DNA from: Acidobacteriota bacterium
GTDB lineage: Bacteria > Acidobacteriota > Terriglobia > Terriglobales > SCQP01
Length of the DNA: 64,000 bases
Assembly: GCA_021789895.1 (NCBI GenBank)
Contig: JAJYIU010000022.1
Span: forward strand, 1 to 64,000
Direction: 5' to 3'
A program made the position numbers and the translations under genes. Each line of letters begins with the position of its first letter. Within the stretch, counting starts at the first letter, position 1. The notes beneath the pieces were generated by a model. That model ran no database searches, had not been told where the DNA came from, and saw nothing but the letters and a program-made list of their open reading frames with translations. Positions 43,983 through 51,674 of the stretch are shown piece by piece.

Positions 43983-44246
43983 TCAAGCATTTAGATGCAA
44001 GGCTTCGGCCAGCTTGCCGGCGTCGAAGGGCGAGGCATGGAAGCTGCGGCCATCCACTTCAAAAGTGGGGGTGCGCCGCTTGCCCTGATTGACGCTTTCA
44101 ACGAAAGCTGCGGCTTGAGGCGAAGCCTCGATATCAATCTCCTCGAAGTCGAGGCCGTGCTGTGTCAGGAAGGCTTTGGCCGCCTGCGAATCCTCGCACC
44201 AGCTCCGGGTATAAATACGGATATGTCGTCCCATTGCTTCGATCAT
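43983..44246 (-). CDS. Glutaredoxin-like protein, monothiol CxxS site
   Basis: An 87-residue thioredoxin-fold protein. IRIYTRSWCEDSQAAKAFL gives a C-x-x-S active site rather than CxxC. RTPTFEVDGR carries the cis-Pro loop that binds glutathione or a related thiol. It may reduce mixed disulphides or handle Fe-S clusters. The start could be ATG 44246 or 44234. It pairs with the DUF2945 gene downstream and is divergent from the redoxin-like gene. Confidence 0.8.
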   Translation of the reverse strand: MIEAMGRHIRIYTRSWCEDSQAAKAFLTQHGLDFEEIDIEASPQAAAFVESVNQGKRRTPTFEVDGRSFHASPFDAGKLAEALHLNA

Positions 44247-44356
44247 AAACCGCCCGGCATTGCAGCATTGCGGCTTCCCCCGGCACGGAAAAATCGTGGA
44301 TCGGAAGTGTTTTCAACTCCCGGGCGAAACCTCGATAATGGAATGAAGAGGTCGGG

Positions 44357-44908
44357 ATGGGTATGTCTCAATCCGAAATCAATGGCGGCGTCCGGGATTC
44401 TCCGCCTGGCGCCCTCGCCACGGGACGAATCCTTCCGGAATTTAGCCTGCCCGCGGTTTCCGGCGGCAGCATTCGAAACTCGGATTACCGCGGCCGCTCC
44501 AACCTGGTGGTAATCGTGGCCGACGATCGGCCGCAGACGTCCGGGTTGATGCAGGCGCTGGCGGATTCGTACGCGCTGATTAAAACCGAAGCGGCGGAAG
44601 TCCTCGCGATCGTGGCGCTATCGCCGGAGCAGGCCAGGGAGCGTTTTGGCAACTTGCCCTATCCCGTGCTCGTGGATGCGGATGGCCGGGTGCAACAGCG
44701 GCTCGGGGCCATCACGGCGCAAGGTCAAGCCGCGGCGGCGCTGTACGTGACCGACGCGTTCGGTGAAATCCAGCTCGTTCACCGCACCCGGGAAGGGCAG
44801 ACCCTGCCGGCAGCATCCGAAGTTGTGACCTTGCTGGAATTCATCAATATCCAGTGCCCGGAGTGCGAGCCGCCCGAGTGGCCATTGATCAAGCCGGATG
44901 AATTTTAA
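44357..44908 (+). CDS. Redoxin-like protein lacking the peroxidatic cysteine
   Basis: The 183-residue protein has the peroxiredoxin-type core: GRILPEFSLPAVSGGSIR, then VVIVADDRPQTSGL where active enzymes have TxxC, and FGNLPYPVLVDADGRV. The peroxidatic Cys is absent, with T/S/G in its place. The only Cys pair is C-terminal, CPEC at 167-170. It may be a redox-inactive binding protein or act through the terminal CxxC. Its start is 110 bp from the divergent glutaredoxin gene, a redox-themed pair. Confidence 0.7.
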   Translation: MGMSQSEINGGVRDSPPGALATGRILPEFSLPAVSGGSIRNSDYRGRSNLVVIVADDRPQTSGLMQALADSYALIKTEAAEVLAIVALSPEQARERFGNLPYPVLVDADGRVQQRLGAITAQGQAAAALYVTDAFGEIQLVHRTREGQTLPAASEVVTLLEFINIQCPECEPPEWPLIKPDEF

Positions 44909-44990
44909 GCGCATGCATGGCGGGGGCCGCCTGCGCCCTCGGCTGCAAGCTGGCTTGAGTTCTTACTATCCGGTCTTGGTTGAATCCGAA

Positions 44991-46589
44991 TTAACGGATT
45001 GACTTTGTTTTTTTTCGCCCGGGCAAACCCCAGCCGCCGCCGCCGGGAGATTCGATGCGCAGGCGGGCGCCGGCGGGCAGGTGCCGTGTGGCTTTGCCGG
45101 GCAGCCGCACGGCTTTGCCGGAGGGCGAGATCGCCAGGGTGCGTCCTTTGCGGCCGGGGCGGCCGCCGGCGAGGCCGTAGGGCGCGGTGATTCGGCGGTC
45201 GGCGAGGATCGTGGCCTGCGCCGGGGCGAGCAGTTCAAGCTCGCGCACCAGGCCATCGCCGCCGCGAAAGCGTCCGGCGCCGCCCGAGCCGCGCCGCAGG
45301 CGGTACTGGCGCAGGCGCAGCGGATAGGCGTACTCCAGCGCTTCGGCGGGCGTGTTCAGGGAGTTGGTCATGTGGGTGTGTACGCCGCCGATGCCGCCGG
45401 AATCAGGGCGGGCGCCCATGCCGCCGGCGATGGTTTCGTAGTAGGCGTAGGGCTCGCCGGTGCGCGGATCGTAGCCGCCGACGGTGAGATTGTTCATCGT
45501 GCCCGAGCTGGCGGCGGGAACCCGGCGCGGGGCGGCGCGGGCCAGTGCGCGCAGCAGCACGTCCACGATGCGCTGCGAGGTTTCGACATTGCCCGCCGCC
45601 ACCGCCGCCGGCCAGCCGGCGTTGAGCAGGCAGCCGCCGGGAGCGCGCACCGCGATCGGGCGCATCAGGCCGGTGGTGGCCGGCGCTTCCTCCGGTAGCA
45701 GGCAGCGAAAGACGTAGAACACCGCCGACCAGGTAATGGCGAAGACGGCGTTGATGCCGCCGGCGGTCTGGGGCGCAGTCCCGGAAAAATCCACCTCGGC
45801 GCGGCGGCGGCGCGGATCGAGCCGCAGCGCCACCCGCAACCGTACCGGGCCGCTGCCGAAGCCATCGTCGTCGAGCGCGTCTTCGGCGCGATAGACGCCG
45901 GCCGGCAGCCGCGCCAGCTCGCTTTCCATCAGCCGGGCGGAGTACGCCAGCAGGGCGCGGGCGTTGGCCGTGAGCCGGGCGCGTCCGTAGCGCGCCGCCA
46001 GCTCGCGCATGCGGGTGATGCCGGTGCGGCAGGCGCCAATTTGCGCGCTTAGATCGCCCTCGCGCTCGGCGGGCGTGCGCACGTTCGCCAGCAGCAGGGC
46101 AAGAATTTCGGGCGCCAGGCGATCGCCGCGCAGCAGCTTGACCGGCGGGATCCGCAAGCCTTCGGCCTGAATCTCGCGGGCCAGCGCCATCGAGCCCGGG
46201 GCGGCGCCGCCGATGTCGGCGTGGTGGGCGCGGGCGGCGACGTAGAAATCCGGCTTCCGGCCGGCGGCGGATACCGGCGCGACCAGGGTCAGGTCGGGAA
46301 GATGCGTGCCTCCGCGGTAAGGATCGTTGAGCAGCACCATGTCGCCGCGGCGCATGGGGCAGTCGCGCAGGGCGGCCGCCACCGACATCGGCATCGAGCC
46401 GAGGTGCACCGGCATGTGGTCTCCCATGGCGATGGCCTCGCCGGCAGCGTCGAAAATGGCGCAGGAGTAATCCCGCCGCTCCTTGATATTGGGGGAAAAG
46501 GCGGTGCGCCGCAGCACCGCGCCCATCTCCTCGGCGACGGAGTGGAAGGCGTGGTGAAACAGGGCGAGTTCGAGTGCGTCGGCCGGCAT
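44991..46589 (-). CDS. hyuB: Hydantoinase/oxoprolinase subunit B
   Basis: The 532-residue partner of HyuA. Family marks include HHAFHSVAEEMGAVLRRTAF, NIKERRDYSCAIFD, DMVLLNDPYRGGTHLPD and a His-rich AARAHHADIGGAAPG, where metal is expected. The C-terminal RGGSGGAGRFRGGDG is typical. It should act with hyuA (40302-42272), but the two are on opposite strands with a permease and redox genes between, so they are not one transcript. Start ATG 46589. Confidence 0.92.
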   Translation of the reverse strand: MPADALELALFHHAFHSVAEEMGAVLRRTAFSPNIKERRDYSCAIFDAAGEAIAMGDHMPVHLGSMPMSVAAALRDCPMRRGDMVLLNDPYRGGTHLPDLTLVAPVSAAGRKPDFYVAARAHHADIGGAAPGSMALAREIQAEGLRIPPVKLLRGDRLAPEILALLLANVRTPAEREGDLSAQIGACRTGITRMRELAARYGRARLTANARALLAYSARLMESELARLPAGVYRAEDALDDDGFGSGPVRLRVALRLDPRRRRAEVDFSGTAPQTAGGINAVFAITWSAVFYVFRCLLPEEAPATTGLMRPIAVRAPGGCLLNAGWPAAVAAGNVETSQRIVDVLLRALARAAPRRVPAASSGTMNNLTVGGYDPRTGEPYAYYETIAGGMGARPDSGGIGGVHTHMTNSLNTPAEALEYAYPLRLRQYRLRRGSGGAGRFRGGDGLVRELELLAPAQATILADRRITAPYGLAGGRPGRKGRTLAISPSGKAVRLPGKATRHLPAGARLRIESPGGGGWGLPGRKKTKSIR

Positions 46590-46664
46590 GCGCGATCGAA
46601 AAGATTATAGCGGGCTCGGGCCGGCGCTTCGGCGCCGGCTTCCAGCGCGGCCGCTGGCGGCGGG

Positions 46665-47861
46665 CTAGAGCTTGCGGGCTACCAGCAAGGTGCGGTCGTC
46701 GTGGTAAGGAGCGGCGCCGCGGAAGGCCTCGCAGGCGGACTGTATGGCCTCAATCACCCGGCGCGGAGAGCTGCCGTGCAGGCTGCGCACGGTTTCGCGC
46801 AGGCGTTCGGCGCCGAATTCTTCGCCGCTTTCGTTGAACAGCTCCGACCAGCCGTCGGTATAGGCGACCAGCAGATCGCCGGAGCGCAGCTCGCAGACGC
46901 CGAGCGGATACTCGGTCTCGGGAGCGAGGCCGAGAAAGACGCCGCCGACGGTCAGTTCTTCGACTTCGTGGGCGCGCACCACCAGCGCCGCGGGGTGCGA
47001 GCAGTTGGTGTAGATGATGCGGCCGGAAATGTCGAGCTCGCCGTAAAACATGGTGACCAGGTTGCGAACTTCGCCCGGCTGCACCAGGCTGCGATTGAGC
47101 AGCCGCATCTTATAAGTCACCTTGTAATGGGTTTCGCTGATCAATCGCAGCGCGGCATGCACGCCGGTAATCAGCACCGCGGCCTCGAAGCCTTTGCCCT
47201 TGGCGTCGGCGATGGCGATGGCGGTGTTGGTGGGGCCGATCGGCATGACCTGAAAATAGTCGCCGCCCACCTCCTCGGCGGGAATCGAAAGCCCGGCGAT
47301 CTCGAAGCCGGGAACTTGCGGCAGCGCCGACTGCAGCAGGCTCAACTGCTGCTCGCGCGCCAGGGTCAGGATTTCGCGCAGGCGCTGGTGCTGCTGGTGG
47401 CGATCCACGAACAGGCGCACCAGGCGGCTGAGCACCTGGAAGGCCGCCTCGCGTTCTTCGCCTTCATCGCCGGCCAGCGAACGGGTCAGCAGCCCGAGCA
47501 CCCGCTGTTGCTTCGGCCCCACCGGCACCAGCAGCAGATCGTACCAGGCCGGGCCGCCTTCGGTTTCGCGCCGCAGCCCGCGCTGCACCCACCAGAGATT
47601 GCCATCCAGCCGCCGCTGCCAGGTGCGAATGGAAAGGTTGAGCTCGAGCCCCGTCCAGGCGGCTTCATCGCTGCTGAAGCTGCGTATGTACCGGGTGCCG
47701 TCGGGTTGGAAAACGGCGGTCGAAGACAGCTCTAGCGGCCCGCCGAGATCGCGCTGCAGCGCTTGCGCTAGCGCCAGGGTGAAGTCGCCGCTGCGATGGT
47801 TGCGGGAAGTGTTCTCGATCAGGTCGAAGAGCTTGCGCTCAAAGTTTTTCGGCAGCGGCAT
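46665..47861 (-). CDS. RsbU/SpoIIE-type PP2C phosphatase with GAF-like sensor
   Basis: The 398-residue protein has an N-terminal sensing region of about 160 residues that looks GAF-like, a short coiled coil (REILTLAREQQLSLLQSALPQ), and a PP2C phosphatase. Metal-site motifs are EEVGGDYFQV, IADAKGKGFEAA, GDLLVAYTDGWSE and DDRTLLV. Such enzymes reset anti-sigma antagonists in stress signalling (partner switching); no kinase or antagonist gene is nearby. ATG at 47861 is used; a GTG at 47885 is possible. Confidence 0.87.
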   Translation of the reverse strand: MPLPKNFERKLFDLIENTSRNHRSGDFTLALAQALQRDLGGPLELSSTAVFQPDGTRYIRSFSSDEAAWTGLELNLSIRTWQRRLDGNLWWVQRGLRRETEGGPAWYDLLLVPVGPKQQRVLGLLTRSLAGDEGEEREAAFQVLSRLVRLFVDRHQQHQRLREILTLAREQQLSLLQSALPQVPGFEIAGLSIPAEEVGGDYFQVMPIGPTNTAIAIADAKGKGFEAAVLITGVHAALRLISETHYKVTYKMRLLNRSLVQPGEVRNLVTMFYGELDISGRIIYTNCSHPAALVVRAHEVEELTVGGVFLGLAPETEYPLGVCELRSGDLLVAYTDGWSELFNESGEEFGAERLRETVRSLHGSSPRRVIEAIQSACEAFRGAAPYHDDRTLLVARKL

Positions 47862-47954
47862 GGCAGTGTCGGCGGACGGAAACACTATGCTAGCAGCAGG
47901 CTGCGAAAAGTTGCTACTTGACAGGGACCGCCGAAGCGTGCCCGGCGCAGGCCG

Positions 47955-48341
47955 CTAGCGGAGAACGTGAATGGGAATGCCTACATGCAGGCTTTCCCAA
48001 ATTCTTTCGGAGGTATACACCGGTGCTCGGAGCGCCAAGCCAAGCGCCAGGCAGGCACGGTCGCCGAGCGATAGCCCGTACGGGCGAGTTTGAGCGGTTA
48101 AATCGCCGGCAATTCTGGCCTGCTCCGCATCGAAAGGCACGATTTCTGCTACCGGGCTGGTGCCATCTTCCCAGGCTTCTCCGGCTGGCCATCCGTGGCT
48201 GACGAGTTTGCTCTGCACTTCCGCCATATTGACGGCGCTCGCCACTGCCCGAGCCAGCAGTTCCGGGTTGAGTTTTTCAACCCCGGGTTTCTGGTGAATG
48301 ATGGTCAGAATTGCAGAGGCGTCCAATACTACTTTATTCAT
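47955..48341 (-). CDS. vapC: VapC-type PIN-domain ribonuclease toxin
   Basis: The 128-residue PIN domain begins with VVLDASAILTII, which gives the first catalytic Asp, then Glu in VNMAEV and Asp in LSLGDRACLA. VYTSER stands where the last acidic position lies. These residues hold Mg for RNA cleavage. It overlaps the end of the antitoxin gene by 8 bp, the usual order antitoxin then toxin. All key residues are present, so it looks functional. Confidence 0.9.
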   Translation of the reverse strand: MNKVVLDASAILTIIHQKPGVEKLNPELLARAVASAVNMAEVQSKLVSHGWPAGEAWEDGTSPVAEIVPFDAEQARIAGDLTAQTRPYGLSLGDRACLALGLALRAPVYTSERIWESLHVGIPIHVLR

Positions 48342-48600
48342 GCTTGGCCGCCTCGCGCCGCTCTGCCAGTAATTCGCGAGCCAGTGAAATGCCAGGCTTC
48401 AGATATCGCCGGGCGCGGTGTTGGGCGCGTTGAATCCGCCGCTCGCGGGTTGTAATTCGCAATTCGCCATCATCCAGAACGCACAATAAGACTTCATCGC
48501 CGGCATGGATCGCTAGTGCCTTGCGCATAGCCGCCGGAATTACTAGGCGTCCATGCTGGCCGATACGAACCCGGGTTTCCGTGGCTGTGTCATGTTTCAT
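48334..48600 (-). CDS. vapB: AbrB/MazE-type antitoxin of vapBC
   Basis: An 88-residue antitoxin. The N-terminal swapped-hairpin fold reads RVRIGQHGRLVIPAAMRKAL with GDEVLLCV, which dimerises and binds its own promoter. The Arg-rich C-terminal half (RRIQRAQHRARRYLK) should wrap the toxin. ATG at 48600 is chosen over a GTG at 48612. The 110 bp upstream are AT-rich and probably hold the operator. It is first in the pair with vapC. Confidence 0.88.
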   Translation of the reverse strand: MKHDTATETRVRIGQHGRLVIPAAMRKALAIHAGDEVLLCVLDDGELRITTRERRIQRAQHRARRYLKPGISLARELLAERREAAKHE

Positions 48601-48728
48601 GATACTTGGCACAATTTTATCATATTGGCAAATAATTGAAATATTCCCAAACGCCGATACGGCAGGTCTTGTATTCTCGCGCCTGCGCGATTTGAGCCCG
48701 ACAGCCTTAAATCGCGTTCACCACCAAT

Positions 48729-51674
48729 TCAGGCAGCGGGCTCGAGCCAGGCGGCGGGCAGGCGCTGCCAGAGCGATGCCGCGTCCAGATACGCCCCGCT
48801 GGCGTCGCGCCGGGCGGAGACGAGTTCTCCGGTAAAGCAGTGCCGCCAGCGCAGCGGAGCGTCGCCAGGCAATCGCAGTCGCAGCGGGGCGGCATCGGCG
48901 GCGAGGTTCCAGAAACCGCGGCTGCAGGAAGGGTAAAAGCGCAGCGGGGCGGCGGCAATCAGCCATTCGACCCCGCGGCGGCGGGCGAAGGCGCAGGCCG
49001 GCATGGCTGCCGGCGTGTCCGGCGGCGCCGCGGTAGATGCAGGTCTTGGGGCGATTTTAAGTGCCGCCGCCGGCGGCATTGCCGCCTCGGGCTGGCAGGG
49101 CAGCGGCAGGTAGTCTCCGTCGAGGCAGAGCTCGGCATGACGGCGGCGAAATTGCAATGCCCGCCAGGTAAGGAACAGCTTGATTTTTCCCGAGGCCCAG
49201 TCGGCCTTCCAGTCCTCGAGCGCGGCGTCCAGGTGGCTCCGTGCGGCGTCGGCGATTTCGGCTAGCCAGCGCCGGCGCAGGTCAAAATCCACCGGGGTGC
49301 GGTTATCCGGATCCACCAGGCGCAGGTCCCAAAGCTCGGCGCCCTGGTAGATGTCGGGCGAGCCGGGAAGGGCGAACCGGAGGGCGAGTTGGGCGAGCGA
49401 GGCGGCGGCGGCAGGGGGGGCCAGGCGGGCGTGGAATTCGGCAAAGTCGTCGAGAAAAGGGCTGGCGGTTTCTTCCGTCAGCGCCCGCCCGACGAATTCA
49501 TCCAGCGCCTGTTCGAACACGGCGTCGGGACGGTTCCAGCGGGTGCGTCCCTTGAGCTCGCGCGCCGCCTTGAGCATATGCGCCCCGATGCGCTCGCGAA
49601 ACTCGCGGCGGTCGAAGGCTTGCGCCGGCCAGGCGGCAACGAGGGTTTGGTAAAAGTAATACTCCAGGTTGGGGCCGGGCAGCGGGGTGCGGGCGGGAAT
49701 CGGCTTCAGCGGGCGGTTGAAGCGGCGCCAGCGGCGGGTGCGCCGCTCCCACTCCTCGGGCATTTCGCTGAGCTGGTTGAGCCGCAGCCGGGCGTCTTCG
49801 GAGCGCTTGGTGTCGTGCGTCGTGGCGGCGTTCCAGCTATGCGGCCAGCGGCGCGCGCGTGCGCCGATGAGGGCGTGGAATTCGCCGGCGCTCAGGCCAT
49901 CGCACGCAGGCTCGCCGCCGACCTCGTTTTGCGACAGCAGGCGGTTATACGTATAAAAGGCCGTGTCTTCGATGCCCTTGGCTTTGACCGCTCCCGTCCA
50001 TTGCTGCCAGCGCTGCAGAGAGAGCAATTCGGCGCGATTGGGCATCGCCGCCTCATCGGTCGCGCCGGCTTCGGGAAGCAGCAGCCGGCGTAAGTAATCG
50101 AGCACGGCGGCCGGCGGCGGGGCGGAGCGCCATTGGGTTTCCGCCGCGTGCCAGGCGCGCTCCCATAATTCCCGGTCGCGCTCGCCGGGCAATAAGTCGG
50201 CGCGGTAACTGCGGTAGGCGGGCAGGGCGATGGTCAGCTCGCGCAGCGCGCGTTCCAGGGCGCGCGGTGCGAGCGCATATCCGCGGCGGGCGGCGAGCGG
50301 CAGCAGGGCGTTGGCCAGGCGTTTCAGTTCGCCGGCGAAGTGGCTCTCGATCACGTCGCGCTGGCGGGCGCGGGCGACGGCGGCAAAGTCGCGGCGTCGG
50401 TGAATGAAGCGATCGTATATTTCGCCCAGCCGCGTCATGCCGCCAGGGTCGAGAAAGAGATCGTTGAGCAGGTTGAGGGTATCGTAACCGCTGGTTCCGT
50501 CCACCGGCCATTCTGCGGGCAGGGTTTCGTCGCGGGCGAGAATTTTTTCTACCACCAGGCTGGCTGGCGGCGCGGCATGGGGTCGGCCGGCGCGCTGTAG
50601 GCGGTTGAGGTAGGCGGCCGGATCGAATAGCCCGTCCACGTGATCAATGCGGAGCCCATCCAGCTCGCCGGCGTCGAGCCAGGCGAGGATGCGCGCGTGA
50701 GTGGCTTCGAACACCGCGGGCAGCTCCTGGCGCACGCCCACCAGGTGGTTGAGGGCGAAAAAGCGGCGATAGTTCACGCGCCGGCCGGCGCCGCGCCAGG
50801 CGAGCAGTCGCCAGGGTTGGGAAGCAAGCAGGCGCAGCCAGGCGCGGCGGCGGGGCAGGTCCGCGCCGCCTTCCTGCGGCCGGTTCCACCAGGCCAGGTG
50901 AGCGGCCAGCCATTCGCGCAGCGGCGCTTCCTCCGCCAGGCGCGCCAGGCGCAGCTTCAGGTCGGCGAAATCCAGGCGCAGCTCGTGGGCGCGGCTGGCA
51001 TCCCAGGCGCCCGCCGGGCGCAGCCGCGCGGCCAGGCGGCGGACGTGTCCAATCAGGCCGGCGAGCGGCGGCGGCGCGGGAGTGCGCAGCAGGTAAGGCA
51101 GCGAGCTCAGGCCCAGCGGGAAGATTTGCGTGTCATAGGCGGCGCGAAATTCGCCCTGCGCGAAGCGCAGTGCGAAGCCGCCGCGCTCGAGCGCCTGTGC
51201 CGCCGTTTCGTCCAGCACCGGCAGTATGATCTTGCCCGCCGGCCCGGAGGCATCGGCGGCGGCCGTTGCGTTGGCCGCCGGCGATTGTCCAGCCGGCCGC
51301 TCGCCGGTCCAGTCAATATCAAACCAGTCGGCATAGGGCGAGGCGGGGCCCAGTTCCAGCAGGTCGCGCCAGTAGGGATTGAGCGGATCGGCCGCCATGT
51401 GGTTGGGCACGATGTCGAGCACCAGGCCGAGCCCGCATTCGCGCAGCCGTTGCGCCAGCGCGGCAAAACCGGCTTCGCCGCCGAGTTCGGGATTCACGCG
51501 GGTCGGGTCGCAGACGTCGTAGCCGTGAGCGCTGCCGGGCAGGGCCGCCAGCAGGGGCGAGGCGTAAAGATGCGTGATCCCCAGCTCGCGGCCGTATGCG
51601 GCCCAGGCGCTCGCGGCGCCGAGCGGAAAGCGGGGTTGGATTTGCAGCCGATAGCTGGCGACCGGCAAGCTCAC
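48729..51674 (-). CDS. treY: Maltooligosyl trehalose synthase
   Basis: Converts the reducing end of maltodextrins to a trehalose bond. This 981-residue GH13 enzyme has ASYRLQIQPRF near the start, DIVPNHMA (about 87-93), the nucleophile Asp344 in LRIDHVDGL and the acid Glu376 in VVEKIL. YNRLLSQNEVGG and KRSEDARLRL are further TreY marks. It starts with GTG overlapping the GH57 stop by GTGA, so the two are coupled. The usual partner treZ, which frees trehalose, is not in the window. Confidence 0.94.
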   Translation of the reverse strand: MSLPVASYRLQIQPRFPLGAASAWAAYGRELGITHLYASPLLAALPGSAHGYDVCDPTRVNPELGGEAGFAALAQRLRECGLGLVLDIVPNHMAADPLNPYWRDLLELGPASPYADWFDIDWTGERPAGQSPAANATAAADASGPAGKIILPVLDETAAQALERGGFALRFAQGEFRAAYDTQIFPLGLSSLPYLLRTPAPPPLAGLIGHVRRLAARLRPAGAWDASRAHELRLDFADLKLRLARLAEEAPLREWLAAHLAWWNRPQEGGADLPRRRAWLRLLASQPWRLLAWRGAGRRVNYRRFFALNHLVGVRQELPAVFEATHARILAWLDAGELDGLRIDHVDGLFDPAAYLNRLQRAGRPHAAPPASLVVEKILARDETLPAEWPVDGTSGYDTLNLLNDLFLDPGGMTRLGEIYDRFIHRRRDFAAVARARQRDVIESHFAGELKRLANALLPLAARRGYALAPRALERALRELTIALPAYRSYRADLLPGERDRELWERAWHAAETQWRSAPPPAAVLDYLRRLLLPEAGATDEAAMPNRAELLSLQRWQQWTGAVKAKGIEDTAFYTYNRLLSQNEVGGEPACDGLSAGEFHALIGARARRWPHSWNAATTHDTKRSEDARLRLNQLSEMPEEWERRTRRWRRFNRPLKPIPARTPLPGPNLEYYFYQTLVAAWPAQAFDRREFRERIGAHMLKAARELKGRTRWNRPDAVFEQALDEFVGRALTEETASPFLDDFAEFHARLAPPAAAASLAQLALRFALPGSPDIYQGAELWDLRLVDPDNRTPVDFDLRRRWLAEIADAARSHLDAALEDWKADWASGKIKLFLTWRALQFRRRHAELCLDGDYLPLPCQPEAAMPPAAALKIAPRPASTAAPPDTPAAMPACAFARRRGVEWLIAAAPLRFYPSCSRGFWNLAADAAPLRLRLPGDAPLRWRHCFTGELVSARRDASGAYLDAASLWQRLPAAWLEPAA

